64,000 bases of DNA from Alectoria sarmentosa (lineage: Eukaryota > Ascomycota > Lecanoromycetes > Lecanorales > Parmeliaceae): contig WOGZ01000109.1 in the NCBI GenBank assembly GCA_009733775.1, forward strand, positions 1 to 64,000, in the 5' to 3' direction. Every line of letters starts with the position of its first letter. Within the stretch, counting starts at the first letter, position 1. The position numbers and the translations under genes are program-made. Of the stretch, positions 22,166-33,741 are shown one piece after another. The notes under the pieces are model-generated. The model worked only from the letters and a program-made list of their open reading frames with translations, was not told where the DNA came from and searched no databases.

Positions 22166-25100
22166 TTATACATCAACATTGGAATCCGAGTCCTCAGCGT
22201 ATCCTGACATCTTCTTCCCTCTTCTCTCCTGCTCCTCACCGAAACTGCCCGAAACGCCCAACGTTCTCCACATGTCCTGTTCTTCCGTGTTGGACAGCAC
22301 ACCTGGATGCCGTTGTACATATTGCTTTCGCACTTCCATCGCCTTTTCATCCCACGATGCCAACCGCGCATCGAACGTCGCTGCCTCCTCTAGATTCGCC
22401 TTCCTATTGCTTTCGGTTTGTTCAAAATATGGTCTCTTGGTCTCATTGCTTGCTTCTCGCCATATCTGACCTACCATTGCGCGTATTTCATTTCTTTCGG
22501 CTTTCTTGTTCGGGTCTCCTGTCCTTAGAAGATGAGCATCATCGCAAGCTTTTTTAACTTCGGCCCAATTATCCTTCGTGAACAGTAGGAATGGGTTTGA
22601 CCCAGGCTTTCCTGGTGGTGCCGGACGAAAGCCGAGCTCATTCAATATCGCTTGCAAAATGTCGCTTTCGAACGCTTCAAGTCGCGCTTGTTTGACGTCT
22701 TCCGGTTCACTGGGCACTGGGTCCAGTTCTTTCACTACTGGACCCGGCGCTCTAGTCACTGGATCCGTGGGTCGATATTGCTGAGGAGTCTCTGCCATCA
22801 CCATTTCTGTCTCGGGGGGCCATGAAACCAGTGGGCTAGGGACCTCAATGGGTCCGAGCAGGTCATCGATGATTTCCGAAGCAGCCCGCAAGCCTGATAT
22901 GTATGCACCGTGCACGGTGGCTGGATGGGTTGCACAGGTGGCCTCACCTGCGAAATGCAGAGTGCCTATTGGTGCTGCCATAGCCTCGTAGTCTCCGGGT
23001 AGAGATGTGGCGCCAACATAGGAGTAGCTGCCGCGAGCAAAACGGTCTTTGCCCCAGCGTGTGACAATTGTTTCTATGGGCTGCGGTACCATGGTCTGTT
23101 TGAATATCTTCGCGAGTTCCTGGGTGACCTCAGCTACTAAATCTGCATCACTCGAACTTTCGGCTTGATGCGCAGCATCGCCCGCCATGAGCGAGATGAG
23201 AACTGGACGACCAGTAGTCTTGATGCAATTCCAGAAAAAGTAGAAGCGTCCTCTGTTGGCGATGTAGTCCTCTTGATCCAGACTATCATGCACTTCGGGT
23301 TCTCTCAGGAGACCGAACATGTCTTGATCCACTTTCCAGAATGCCTTGTCGTAGACAAGGATGACTTTGTTTAAGGTTCCATACCCCAAGCGCTGTATTG
23401 GCCCGATCTTCCAATCAGGTAGTGGTGGATCAAAGTTGACATTTCCGTCCTTCAATACGCCCAAAGGAGTCGTCAGGACGATATGATCTGCGTCAAAATT
23501 GTCGCCATCCTCGCACAAAATTTTCGTACTTTCACTTGCGAAACGGTTGTCTGGATTATATTCAATCTGCTTCACTATTTTCCGCGTGCGAAGGTCAAGT
23601 TTGGTCGGACAGTGCAAAATGCCACGAGGAACCTGTTGATAGCCTCCGATGACTTGTGCGTGGACTCCTTCGAACTCGTTGCCTGCGTCTTGATCCCATC
23701 CTCCGAGGCTTAGTTTGCCAACGTTGGCCGCATTTGCGTATTCAAGGTTGGCGTAATGCCAATTTATTAGGCGCAGATCTTGTGGGGAAAGATCGAGCAG
23801 AAACTGATACTGTTTCACCGCCTCGTCCATGGCTGCACCTAACGTAGGGTGTTTCGAAGCTTTGGCAACGACGTCCAGATTGAGGTCGTTGTACGCTAGC
23901 ACATTCGAAGCTAACTTCCAGCCCATGGCTTCAGCAGCTTGGGCAGGAGGTTCCTTTTTGCGTGGGCCCGGCATCAAGTGTGCTTTTCCTGTGAGCTTGT
24001 CCATCCCGACAGGAACATTCTCTGTTCCGTGGTTGTTGTCGCTTGCTGTGAGCAAATCTTCTCCAATGGAACTGATTGGCGGACCACCCCCTCGATTTGG
24101 GTCTCGTCCCGCTTCGATCATTTCTTTATCCCCTTCCACTGTTACTGGAGGAGGCATCCTATGACGGTAAACGCTGGCTCGGTCGAGAACATCGTTGTAG
24201 AGCCTCTCTGCCATTTGGTCTCTTTCTTCATCCACGACATTACCATCTATATCGTGCAGCGTAGAGTTGTCTTTCAGAGCATAGTAATGTAGAGCTAACT
24301 GACCTCTCACTATTATGCTCATGGGATTGCCGTGATCGAATCCAATGATTATATGGGCGCCCATTTCTGCGGTGCTCCTCTTTTGGTCAGGTATGCCGCT
24401 GGACTTTTGCCCCTTAAGAGGATGCGAATAGACTCTTCCACCAACTCTGTTTCGGCCTTCAAGCAATACCACCTTGGGCGGTTCTTCACCTATTGAGGTC
24501 CATCTATCGCGGTAATGTCCAAAAAGACCTTCCAGTTGCCTTGCGCATCCCAAACCAGACATACCTGCTCCAATCACAACGATTGTTTTTCGTTTATACC
24601 GTTTGGATACGTATCTCTTGACTCGAATGTTCGACGCTTCGGGTGGTTCAACACATCCAAAGTTGATGTAACCTTTTCTTACAAGCCACTCATACGCAAC
24701 TTCCGCCAAGCCTAGCCACAGCGAGGCGAGCGCACAACCAGCAGCTTCCTCTGCAGTCACACTGACCAGTGGATTCCTCACCCATAGCCGCAATATACGA
24801 TTCCTTATGTTCAGATATGCAGACACATGAAGATGGCAGATATGGTGTCGAAGGAGCTGGTATTCGTCTGGATGCAACGCGAATGGGTTAAGTCTCGACG
24901 AGTACGCTGCATGAACGCCTTGCTGGGCTAGAATTGGAGGTGATAGATTAATGGGTATAGAAGATCTCGGCGGAAGATCCGCGAAGCGAAGCAATTTCCC
25001 TTTGGGTACAGTCCGGCGCTGTACCGGTTTCGGGATTGCCTTTGGAGCTTTTATCGCTGGCGGGGTATCTGATGCCGGCGCAGTTTTGAGGTTCTGCGGA

Positions 25101-25963
25101 GTTGAGGATTTTGCCGGAGTTGGTATGGATGAGAGACTGGAAGAAGGAGACGCAGCCTTCAGCATATCAAACGAAAGATTAGTCTTCTCTATTGATTCTT
25201 TCAAGTTGGAAGGTCCAGCAGATGTATGCGAAGACGGCCCTGAGACCCCTGAAGGAGTACTGCTCATCCTTGGAGTCTCCGAAATATCATCAGAGCCAGC
25301 ATCAACACAATCGGCCTCCAACTCAAAGACTGGTCCAGTTGCTTTTGGAGATAGCATGACTACTGCTTTGGGAGGAAATCTACCATAAATTTCGTCGTCG
25401 ATATCTGGCCCGGAGCTCACGCTCACGGCCTTCGAAGCAGTGCCGCCCATGTTCTCGGTTAGTATTTTTCCATCAGTACCGTCGTCCGCTTCCGGCCCGG
25501 AACTCATGTCCATATTTTCCGAGAACTCGTCATCCATGTCCGAGCCTGTATCCATTGCCTCTGATAGATCATCTTGCAAGATTTCCGAATTCCGTAATGG
25601 GGTTTTGTGGCTGTTGACTGCCTGATGATACCTGATTGGCTCAGATATCAGAGGCCCACGAACACTTTCGCTGTCAGACAGCGGATCAAAACCGTAGCCT
25701 GGGGAAGGAACGAACGACTGATTTGGTTGATGACCAACCGCCAGATGATGATATTGGTAAGGCCGAATTTGGGCGTTTGCGAACGAAGCAGAGCCGCCTT
25801 GGCTAGTCGTCCGTGATAGGGACTTCGGTGCAGAGTTTGCCAAATACTGTGCCAGCGAAATTTTTGAAATCGTCTTCTTATTATCGAGAAGCTCGAAGTT
25901 CTTATCGAACACGAGTTCACCGTCCCGAACGTGACCTTTTTTGAAGGCTTTCCCAGACGACAT
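22166..25963 (-). CDS. LSD1-type histone lysine demethylase with HMG box
   Basis: Intronless, 1265 aa from ATG 25963. Order: long disordered N-terminus with acidic DMSSGPEADD-like patches (1-330); SWIRM domain (about 355-437); FAD-binding GAGMSG (465-470) with LEGRNRVGGRVYS; amine oxidase domain including GYGTLNKVILVYD, which keeps the Lys that is catalytic in LSD1, and the C-terminal FAD site IGTLHFAGEAT; then an HMG box (NPFLLFTKDNWAEVKKACDD to about WDEKAMEVRKQY). SWIRM plus amine oxidase plus HMG is the fungal LSD1 arrangement (S. pombe Lsd1/2, Aspergillus HdmA). Expected role: removal of methyl groups from histone H3 in nuclear complexes. No tower domain insertion is obvious by eye. Confidence 0.93.
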   Translation of the reverse strand: MSSGKAFKKGHVRDGELVFDKNFELLDNKKTISKISLAQYLANSAPKSLSRTTSQGGSASFANAQIRPYQYHHLAVGHQPNQSFVPSPGYGFDPLSDSESVRGPLISEPIRYHQAVNSHKTPLRNSEILQDDLSEAMDTGSDMDDEFSENMDMSSGPEADDGTDGKILTENMGGTASKAVSVSSGPDIDDEIYGRFPPKAVVMLSPKATGPVFELEADCVDAGSDDISETPRMSSTPSGVSGPSSHTSAGPSNLKESIEKTNLSFDMLKAASPSSSLSSIPTPAKSSTPQNLKTAPASDTPPAIKAPKAIPKPVQRRTVPKGKLLRFADLPPRSSIPINLSPPILAQQGVHAAYSSRLNPFALHPDEYQLLRHHICHLHVSAYLNIRNRILRLWVRNPLVSVTAEEAAGCALASLWLGLAEVAYEWLVRKGYINFGCVEPPEASNIRVKRYVSKRYKRKTIVVIGAGMSGLGCARQLEGLFGHYRDRWTSIGEEPPKVVLLEGRNRVGGRVYSHPLKGQKSSGIPDQKRSTAEMGAHIIIGFDHGNPMSIIVRGQLALHYYALKDNSTLHDIDGNVVDEERDQMAERLYNDVLDRASVYRHRMPPPVTVEGDKEMIEAGRDPNRGGGPPISSIGEDLLTASDNNHGTENVPVGMDKLTGKAHLMPGPRKKEPPAQAAEAMGWKLASNVLAYNDLNLDVVAKASKHPTLGAAMDEAVKQYQFLLDLSPQDLRLINWHYANLEYANAANVGKLSLGGWDQDAGNEFEGVHAQVIGGYQQVPRGILHCPTKLDLRTRKIVKQIEYNPDNRFASESTKILCEDGDNFDADHIVLTTPLGVLKDGNVNFDPPLPDWKIGPIQRLGYGTLNKVILVYDKAFWKVDQDMFGLLREPEVHDSLDQEDYIANRGRFYFFWNCIKTTGRPVLISLMAGDAAHQAESSSDADLVAEVTQELAKIFKQTMVPQPIETIVTRWGKDRFARGSYSYVGATSLPGDYEAMAAPIGTLHFAGEATCATHPATVHGAYISGLRAASEIIDDLLGPIEVPSPLVSWPPETEMVMAETPQQYRPTDPVTRAPGPVVKELDPVPSEPEDVKQARLEAFESDILQAILNELGFRPAPPGKPGSNPFLLFTKDNWAEVKKACDDAHLLRTGDPNKKAERNEIRAMVGQIWREASNETKRPYFEQTESNRKANLEEAATFDARLASWDEKAMEVRKQYVQRHPGVLSNTEEQDMWRTLGVSGSFGEEQERRGKKMSGYAEDSDSNVDV

Positions 25964-27079
25964 GTCTCATGTAGAACGTGGATAAGGAGCAAATTGTGTG
26001 GAAAAGGTCACCGCTGGAATTCATTCGCATTGATAAAGTCGGTCAAAGAGACTAATCCCTATTCTCAGCTATTAGCTTCTATTGGCGTCTTGTATTATTG
26101 GGTACATGGTCCGGTGTTACTGGGGGGCCAAGCTTACAATATATGGTGGTAAGCACCAAATGTAAGACCATTGGCGATTCATCTAGGCTCCTGAATAATT
26201 TTTTTGAAAAGGAAGGACTGTACAATGCTTGGTTTGAAGCAATTCGTAAGGGTGTCAACGCAGGGGCTGTGGGATATATGTGTTGATGATGAGAGCCGCT
26301 TTCCTTTTCCTGCCACCATCCAGCGCTAGTCTCGGTTCGAGATTTCAACGACATCTCGTCCATCGACAGCAATGCCTCCTCCTATCGCCTCCATTTTGCT
26401 GATGTCCCATTCTCTGCTGGCATTTCAGCGCCTACCGAGCATTTAAATCGTGTCCAGCATGTCATAAAATATCAGCTTGCGATGCTTCGAGTGGCTTTCT
26501 ATCTCAGCTTCATTAAGTACACGTGTCCCTATCTCCGAAGACCCCACCTGTAGGCTGTTGCGAATCTGATATTTTCATAACTTCATTTTCCTATACCTTA
26601 CTCTCCAGACCTTGCTCAATGTTCTCAAAACATTTGCTAACAGACCAGATCAGTCATCCCTCTTCCGCTCAACCTTCGATAATTATCACTTGCACCCGAG
26701 GACATCAGGCCGGGCCGACTCCACCAATACCTTCTCGTACCAGATTCACCAATCTCGTGCACCTGGATCCGCAACATTATTCTTGTTTTCACAATTGGAT
26801 ACGTGTGTAAAAGGTGGTCGTCACAAATCTTGAATTATCTTCTGCTTCCACAGCCAAGCCCAACAAACCTCACGATCCCTCCAATGATACAAGAACAAAG
26901 TGCTGGATTTAGGATTTGCATCCATCAACCACTGATTCTTTGTGCTACATAGGACATGCAAAGTATCAGGACGACGTTGTATCAGCCGTGGACAGCTAGT
27001 ATGGCGTGGTGCGGATGTCTCGCCTTGCTATCTACACTACATGTTCCCTGAGAACCTTGTGCACCAGAACTCGTGTCTA
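25964..27079. other. 1.1-kb intergenic region
   Basis: Between LSD1 (5' side) and the 3' end of the capping-protein gene. Several short frames (for example 26523-26810) lack any motif. Probably the LSD1 promoter; nothing else recognised. Confidence 0.4.
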
Positions 27080-28234
27080 TCACCGCTTCATGGAATTGAT
27101 CATCTCTTGATGTGTCGCCTTCTCCCTGTTCGCCTCAGTCAAAGGCGGAATGCCTGCTGCGTGGTAAGTGAAAGACCGAAGAGAAGAGCAAGGTAACATA
27201 CTTCGGAGGTCTCCTACAACATCTTTTGCTTTTCCGAAATAGACCTCCTCTATCCACGAATGTTAGCAATGCCCATCATGCGAATGAATGCATGTGCATA
27301 CGCAGCAAGTTCCTCATCTTCAACTCCATATCCTCCACCAGCTTCCCCACGTTCACAATATGACTCGAGTCATCCGTCACTGGCATGTCTTGCTCGATCT
27401 GCCTTGTCATATTGCCGCTTAGATCCATGTCCCCCAATGCGTCGCTACTTGTGCTTAGACGTAGTATGACAGTACTTGTAAGCTTGTAGTGTGACGTTCG
27501 GGCACGATCGATGGACTCAAAGACGTGTATCGAATCCCAACCTCCTTCACTTTTCCCCGTCGGCGTGGCTGCATTCATCTGTATTAGTCTTCCAAGCTTT
27601 CCATTTATTCCCGGAATAGAACCAATCAGACTTACTCTTCTTAAGCAGTACCACCCCAGCGAACCCATCATCCAAGTCCCAAAAGTAGACACTGCTTACA
27701 CCACCTTCGTAGTATCTAGAATAAGAACGCATGCTAAATTAGCAGAAAATATTTCAACAGAATATGCGTATTGAGCACTGATTGTTCAACAAAGCCATTT
27801 CCGTGTAACCAATCAGACATAAGCAAATACACTCACAGTTCCCGATAAACATCCACCGCCTCCCCCATTCCCACCTCCAGCTTCCTCACCCTCTCACTTG
27901 GCTTAGACCCTTCATCTTCCCCCTCAATCGCAGGCTCGAACTCATTACTCCACGGACTCCTCCAACTGTCCCCATCCCGATTGTAGTCGCACAACAGGTA
28001 ATCCCTGCCGCTTTTCTTGCAGCGGCGTACTTCAAGTGGCTGATCGACGCTGGAGAGGAGTTCCTCTGTGAGGTCGGGCGCGAGAGCGCAGATGCGGCTG
28101 AGATTGGCGGATGTGCTGGAGGGGGGAAGACGGCGGAGGAGGTCGCTAGGCGTCGGTTAGTAGGCAAAGTGTAGCATAGTGGGGAGGTGAAAATGTGTGT
28201 ACAGAGCGCTGTCAAATTGCCCGTCTGTGGACAT
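27080..28234 (-). CDS. CAP2: F-actin capping protein beta subunit
   Basis: Six exons (descending): 28234-28203, 28145-27837, 27715-27636, 27568-27302, 27249-27202, 27153-27080, giving 269 aa, the normal family length. It begins MSTDGQFDSALDLLRRLPPS and has LLCDYNRDGDSWRSPWSN, YYEGGVSSVYFWDLDDGFAG, GWDSIHVFE, STVILRLST, GNMTRQIEQDMPV, LVEDMELKMRNLLQEVYFGK and ends MINSMKR. These are diagnostic of CapZ beta, which with the alpha subunit caps barbed ends of actin filaments (cortical patches and hyphal tips). Every exon junction restores a conserved motif, so the structure is well supported. The penultimate exon is only 48 nt. Confidence 0.95.
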
Positions 28235-28489
28235 TGTCGGCGGCGCAAAGTGGGAGGAATTATAATTGATCGAAGGGATCTGTCGTGTCTACAAAATGGT
28301 TTATAGAGTTTACTGTGACTTGAAATCTCTCAGCCGAGACTGGTTGCCCGACATACATGGCATGGTAGCACTTTAATCATTTGCTCTATAGGGTATCTAA
28401 ACGCAGGACGCTGACAAATATTTCATCAGCCATCCATTGAGTCCAAAAGCCTCAAGGCTGCCAGTTCCCACACACGCGTGCCTGATACT

Positions 28490-31400
28490 TTACTCGTCCT
28501 CACTGTCATCCTGGACCACCTTTCTTCCGCCCCTGCGCTGCAGAGTTTCGTGACGCATTTGCTCATTCGATCGTTTTGAAAGTGCCGCTGCCCTTGTAGA
28601 CTCACCTTCTTGAACCAACGTGCCGAACTCTGGCAGGTCATCGTCCGAGTCCGCACCGCCATGAACTAATTCCTCTCTCGGCTCATAAAACGGTCTGTCA
28701 CTCTTCTGCAGCGACGGGGGTGAGGAATTGAAGGACGCGATATCTAAATTCATGTCTTCGCCCAGATCGTCATTGAGGAAATTGTTCAGGCTATCATCTG
28801 ATGCTAGCTCGTTGGCCGAAGATATGGTGCTGGCAGCCTTTTTGGAAATGGCAATTTGCCTACTTCTCGCCGGTGATCTCCTTGGTGATGCATCGACCAT
28901 TGGACCTTTGCTTCCATGTGAATATTTTGAGGAAGGTTCATCTGCTGGCGCAGATCTGAAGTAGCAGGCCCGTTTCTCCGCCTGCACCTGACCGGCTTCT
29001 TCATCTTGAGAATGCAGATTCCTCTTGTACTTTTCAGGTGCGTGAGGCGAAATACTGTGTATTGTCTTCAGCATGCCGACCGCCCGCTTCGTGAGACGAC
29101 TGTGACAAAGATGCTTGGCTGGGCGTAAAGACCTTTGTAAATCCGGGAAAGCATCCAGGCGAGGTACCTCAACAATCTGAGGTGCGTCGCCTTTGATGTC
29201 CAGGTATCGGCGCTCGAACTCTCTTTCTTGGGCTGGACTCAAGAGTACTTCTTCAAGCGAAGGTAAGGCTTCAGGGAATGGGAGGCTCGGGCGACGTTTC
29301 TTCGGAAGACCTGTGGTAGACCGCGCATCCCCGCTCTCATCCTCGTCTCCCATGCGAGACGCTTTCATAAATCCAGTTCGTACACCATCCGGCATGTGGA
29401 ATTTCTTGGCAGGTCTCTTCGGTGGCTTGCGACCTGTCTTTGTAGGTTCGGGTAGGTCGGCCTGGGTGTTCTCGGGAGGTATTTCGATGGTCTTCTTATC
29501 TACGACAGGCACAATATCACGAGGGACAATTCGCCTTGACTGTTCATCATGAAAAGTAAACCTTGTTCCCAAGGCGATCTCTTTCTGCATCTTTTCGTAA
29601 TTATCCTTGGCTTTGATGAAATTGTCTTCTTCTTTCCCTTTCATCAACGTCACAACGATATTCCCAGCTCGCTTCCTACCGGTCCGTCCCATTCGTTGTA
29701 ACATCCTAATTGGCGAAGCGGAGGCATCATAGCAAACAATTAGATCCACTTCACCAATGTCCAGACCTTCCTCGCCGATGGAAGTAGCAACAAGTGTATT
29801 GTAAATACCGGTTTGAAACTTTTTGATGATATCCAATTGTTTCTTCTGATCCATTCCGTCAGAGGCCTTAGAGCTGGCTTGCCCAACGAAGACATGAGGT
29901 CTGATCATTGGTTCGTTGCGCTTCAAAACCCGTGCAATCTCTTCTGCACTGTCCCGATAATGAGAAAAGACCATGACACGAGTACTTGAGGGATCTGAGG
30001 CTCCTCGTCCGTCACCAGCGTCGAGGAAGTGATTCATTACAACGCTCTGTAGATATTCCAGCTTTGGGTGACCAACGAAGTCTGGGTTATTGATCCAGAT
30101 CTGGACTCTGGACATCATGGTCTGGAACGGCTCACTTTCGTTGATTTGCTTGGCATACTTGCCGCCTTTCTTCTCATTGCTGTGAAGTTCATTTCTGAAA
30201 GCTAGGACTTTGTGGTAGAAAGGACCTATCCCGTGAAACTTGAGTAATTCGATCCCATGAGATAGACTAGCAAGGAGGGAGAATATCGTGTTCACCATAC
30301 CCTTCACCCCCATGTTCGCCTTTCTTCCAGCATCAGAGCTCATCCATCTGACACGAGCCTGATTACAGCCGAAAGGAGTCAGGGTCATTGGGTCTCTGGC
30401 CCAGTATGCGTTCATTCCCGTCAATTTGTCGAGCACGGGCTGTAAAGCCTTGGAGAACAACTCCATAACCATGACCATTTCGTCGGCATTCTCAAACAGT
30501 ATGGTTTCGATCTTGCGAGAGTGAACGTATTGCCGAATATCGATTGATTCCTCTGTTCTAATCTCGACTCTTGAAATACCGAGACCGTCGATGACTTCTT
30601 GAACCTTTTCAATAGACGCTCCTGGAGTGGCCGTTAATGCTAAAACTCGAAAGCTCGAATTGAAGCGCTTCAGAAAACTGACGACTTCCACGTAAGCGTA
30701 GGCCCCAGTTGCACGGTGAGCCTCATCAACGACGAGAAGCACAAGTCTTTTTGGATCGCAGATGCCAGTCTTCAGGTCATTGATGATTGTCTGAGGTGTC
30801 ATGAAGAAGACTCTCTTGCTTTGCCATTCCTCTGCTCGGAGTCCTGGGGAGATACCACCAGTGAGCATCGTCGTAGCTGAGCGTGGAATACCCGCTATAT
30901 CAAAGCAAGCCTTCACTTGTTGAGATACGAGTGGCTTGGTAGGTGCGACGAAGACGATCTGAGCATCGACGGTCCATCGAAACCAGTTGAGCATAATAGT
31001 TGCCGCAATAAAAGTCTTGCCTAATCCGGTCGGTAAAGCGACGAGCATATTGTGATAAAGACCTCTGGCAACAATGCTATACTGATAGTCACGGATGGTG
31101 CCTAGATTTTTCGGATAGACCCACGTGGCCAATGCTTCTCGGTCTAATTTATGGTGAGTTGCCGGCTCTTCCCTGTTTGCCATTGGCCAATTTTGTTTTC
31201 TTGTCGATTGTGCTTGTGGATTCACCTCTTGAGCCTGGTCCCCAAAAAGAGTGGTTTGACGAAGGTTCGCAAGAGGTGCAACTAATTTCTGATGATGCAT
31301 GGTCTGTGAAGGATATTCTTGCTGAGAGGATATAGTAATCGTCTCCCGAGGCCCGCTTGTGGAGCCATCGGCAGACGAGAAGAAGTGGGGTGGGAGATCA

Positions 31401-31909
31401 GCTAGCAGATCTTCATAGCTCTCATCCAAGCCAAACTCATTATCGGCCTCGATGTGATGTCGAGGTCGAGATCGTTCATCTTCTGCAGCATCATGTAGTA
31501 ATTCAATCGAGACCGTATTCACATGTGGGTTTCTGGACAATTTCTGTTCGGGGAATACTCTTTGAACCGGTAATGGTGAAGATGGCTTTCTTGTTTTGCG
31601 CCAATGAGATTGATCAATTCGATAAGGACTGGTTGACCTTTTGGGTGGCTGAGTAAAGAAAGCATCTGTAGGCAACTCTGAGTTCTTGGGAATGTGGATC
31701 TTATGCTTTGACTTGAATTTGATCTTCTCAGCGTCTTCATTCTCCTTGTCATCTGTTCCTTGGTCTTCTTGGGCTATGGTACCCGAAGAAGCAAAGAAGT
31801 CGCTTTCCCCGCCAGACGAGTCGACTTTCCGCCGTTTGACTGGACGTTGTGCTTGTTGGAACGAAGTAAAACCCTCATCATCGGAATATTCAGGACCCTC
31901 GGACGCCAT
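28490..31909 (-). CDS. MPH1: FANCM-family DNA helicase MPH1
   Basis: Single-exon, 1139 aa. The N-terminal 250 residues are disordered and contain a basic KRRKVD patch. The helicase core has motif I ALPTGLGKTF (about 291-300), VFVAPTKPLVSQQ, DEAH (395-398) and ALTATPG. After the family's helical insert come VMVFSHYRDSAEEI, TLVATSIGEEGLDIGEVDLIVCYD and QRMGRTGRKRAG (motif VI). The C-terminus is acidic and disordered. Mph1 (human FANCM, S. pombe Fml1) remodels stalled forks and dissolves D-loops in error-free repair and crossover control. ATG 31909 is the first in frame. Divergent from the F-box/Cys gene at 32410. Confidence 0.95.
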   Translation of the reverse strand: MASEGPEYSDDEGFTSFQQAQRPVKRRKVDSSGGESDFFASSGTIAQEDQGTDDKENEDAEKIKFKSKHKIHIPKNSELPTDAFFTQPPKRSTSPYRIDQSHWRKTRKPSSPLPVQRVFPEQKLSRNPHVNTVSIELLHDAAEDERSRPRHHIEADNEFGLDESYEDLLADLPPHFFSSADGSTSGPRETITISSQQEYPSQTMHHQKLVAPLANLRQTTLFGDQAQEVNPQAQSTRKQNWPMANREEPATHHKLDREALATWVYPKNLGTIRDYQYSIVARGLYHNMLVALPTGLGKTFIAATIMLNWFRWTVDAQIVFVAPTKPLVSQQVKACFDIAGIPRSATTMLTGGISPGLRAEEWQSKRVFFMTPQTIINDLKTGICDPKRLVLLVVDEAHRATGAYAYVEVVSFLKRFNSSFRVLALTATPGASIEKVQEVIDGLGISRVEIRTEESIDIRQYVHSRKIETILFENADEMVMVMELFSKALQPVLDKLTGMNAYWARDPMTLTPFGCNQARVRWMSSDAGRKANMGVKGMVNTIFSLLASLSHGIELLKFHGIGPFYHKVLAFRNELHSNEKKGGKYAKQINESEPFQTMMSRVQIWINNPDFVGHPKLEYLQSVVMNHFLDAGDGRGASDPSSTRVMVFSHYRDSAEEIARVLKRNEPMIRPHVFVGQASSKASDGMDQKKQLDIIKKFQTGIYNTLVATSIGEEGLDIGEVDLIVCYDASASPIRMLQRMGRTGRKRAGNIVVTLMKGKEEDNFIKAKDNYEKMQKEIALGTRFTFHDEQSRRIVPRDIVPVVDKKTIEIPPENTQADLPEPTKTGRKPPKRPAKKFHMPDGVRTGFMKASRMGDEDESGDARSTTGLPKKRRPSLPFPEALPSLEEVLLSPAQEREFERRYLDIKGDAPQIVEVPRLDAFPDLQRSLRPAKHLCHSRLTKRAVGMLKTIHSISPHAPEKYKRNLHSQDEEAGQVQAEKRACYFRSAPADEPSSKYSHGSKGPMVDASPRRSPARSRQIAISKKAASTISSANELASDDSLNNFLNDDLGEDMNLDIASFNSSPPSLQKSDRPFYEPREELVHGGADSDDDLPEFGTLVQEGESTRAAALSKRSNEQMRHETLQRRGGRKVVQDDSEDE

Positions 31910-32409
31910 GCGTACCGTCTATAGCAGATTACAGGGAAGAATCCGTAAAGCCTGCTCAGCGGTACTGCTTGGTGTTTAAGTAAGGCTGTAAGCCGTTGTT
32001 TTGCACTTGAATTACGCGCCTGCGCGCTAGACGCGACAAGCAGGAATTCTTCCAATGCTCAATGGCTTATGTAACTAGCTGAAAGTGACTCTTACTTGTT
32101 TGTTTGGACACAATGTTGAATTCAACACAGCCATGAACTCAGAGCAACAATCACATTTCAAAAGAAAGCCAATCAGTGAACGCAAAATGTCGAGAAAGTT
32201 GCAGCATTCAACGCAGTTCATCATTCAACACGTAATAGATTTATGATATTGTGAAAATAAGGCTGATTAATTGGCCCAGGATTACCATTGGTGCTGCATT
32301 GTCTACAGTGTCTACGCTCTCGACTCGCTCATCTTTGCCCTTTTCTGTCCCGTACGAGAGGAAGAATTTTTGGAAGGCATTCAGGGGGTTCGCCCACAGA
32401 AGCCTCAGT
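31910..32409. promoter_or_regulatory. Divergent upstream region MPH1 / F-box-Cys gene
   Basis: 500 bp between divergent start codons. The frame open from 32251 continues in phase into the + strand gene but begins with GTG, so it is more likely 5' UTR. No specific site identified. Confidence 0.4.
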
Positions 32410-33334
32410 ATGTCAACAATTAAAAAGTTGAAATTGGCCGAAGATAAACAGAGAGCGACCGATAAGAGCATGATAGCCGCGAACGCAAGGGCCAGGGCAG
32501 CGGAGGCTACAACACCACTGGCCGAGCAAGAGCTAGAGGCCTCTAAGGCCGGAAAGAAGGTTTTTGACTTGCACAACAAGCAGGTGAAAGACAACTCGAA
32601 TGACGAGAAATCCACGTGGTCAGGGTCAAAAGCTCTGTCCTCTTTCCTCGCTCTGCCGGTCGAATTGCATCTTCAGATCATTCTCAACATCGCTCACAGC
32701 ATTGATCCAGGCCTGGTCAATCTTCGAGAGGTCAACAAATACTTTCGATCAATAATATCCCCTGCTGATCTCCATACCTGGGGTACCACACTTCTCAAAA
32801 ACAAGCAATTCAAGGTCGCTGACCGACTTTATGGTTTCCTCGGGATCGAGGACCGCCTTCCATGCACTCTTTGTCAATGCCTCCTGCCCATGGGACGATT
32901 CCACATGCAAGCTAAGCAGGGGAAGAAGGCCTTGGGGCACAAACTTGTATGTACATTTCGTAACTGTCTTGCCATTTCCGTTTCCAAATTTGAGTCGCAA
33001 GACAAGATACGGGAGCAAAGTCATCTTTCTATTCCTGGACCTGTCTCGGATTCAGATTTTTTACCTTGAAGAAGCACTGCTGACTCCCAAATTTGTGTAG
33101 GGTCAAAAGCGATTCTGTATGGACTGTGGGATAAAGCATAGAAAGTTTGGAGCTGGCAACAGCGTCAAAGTGGACGATCAAACTGATCATTACAAGGTAG
33201 TCTGCCGCGAGTGCTTGGGGTTCCTCGACGAGCCAAGGGATGTCCCAAGTTGCCTCACACACTTATTGCACTCTGACAATGAAAGGCAGCGCTTGAAGCT
33301 CTTGAGACTTCGAGGATCTGGAACATCAAAATAG
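32410..33334 (+). CDS. F-box protein with Cys clusters
   Basis: Two exons, 32410-32946 and 33101-33334 (intron GTATGT...TGTGTAG, 154 nt), giving 256 aa. The start is the first ATG, preceding a Lys/Ala-rich helix (STIKKLKLAEDKQRA). An F-box-like segment FLALPVELHLQIILNIAHSI... follows at about 75-120, then CTLCQC, and after the intron CMDCGIKH and CRECLGF, a set of CxxC pairs that could bind one or two zinc ions. Fungal F-box proteins with such a C-terminal Cys cluster are common but uncharacterised. Probable Skp1-binding SCF adaptor; substrate unknown. The intron is supported because it joins two Cys-rich halves in phase. Confidence 0.7.
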
Positions 33335-33741
33335 TTTGGAGCTGTACTCTAGTATGTTGTGCCATCTGGCTACAGTGTGCGCGACGGGTACTCTAGAAGC
33401 GATGCAACATATATAGACAAAATCTGAAATTATGAATTGAAAGGACACTTCAACCTTTGAAACGCTTCATCCAGAAATCCCAACTCGCCAGTATTGCGAG
33501 GGCTTGGCGTGGCCAGCCACCTTCCGAAAGCGGCTAGGGCATCCGCGGGTAACTTCTTGGAAATTGTGTGGAGCTTCAAAGAGCCATGCTGTCCTTTTTG
33601 TGATATCCGCCTATTGAAAGCAACTCGTTCCCTCAACTGCTTTTTCTTCTTTATTCAACTCTAGAATCCTTGATCGTTCTGTGGATTGTCAACTCCTACC
33701 GTACCTAAAGGCCCCTCTGCTCCCGCCACCAACTTGACAAG
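33335..33741. other. Calnexin upstream region
   Basis: 407 bp between the F-box/Cys gene and calnexin. A T/C-rich stretch lies near 33640-33720. No other feature seen; an unfolded-protein-response element was not located by eye. Confidence 0.35.

Noticed and set aside
32251..32409. N-terminal extension of the F-box/Cys gene
   Set aside because: The open frame begins with GTG and has no ATG before 32410.
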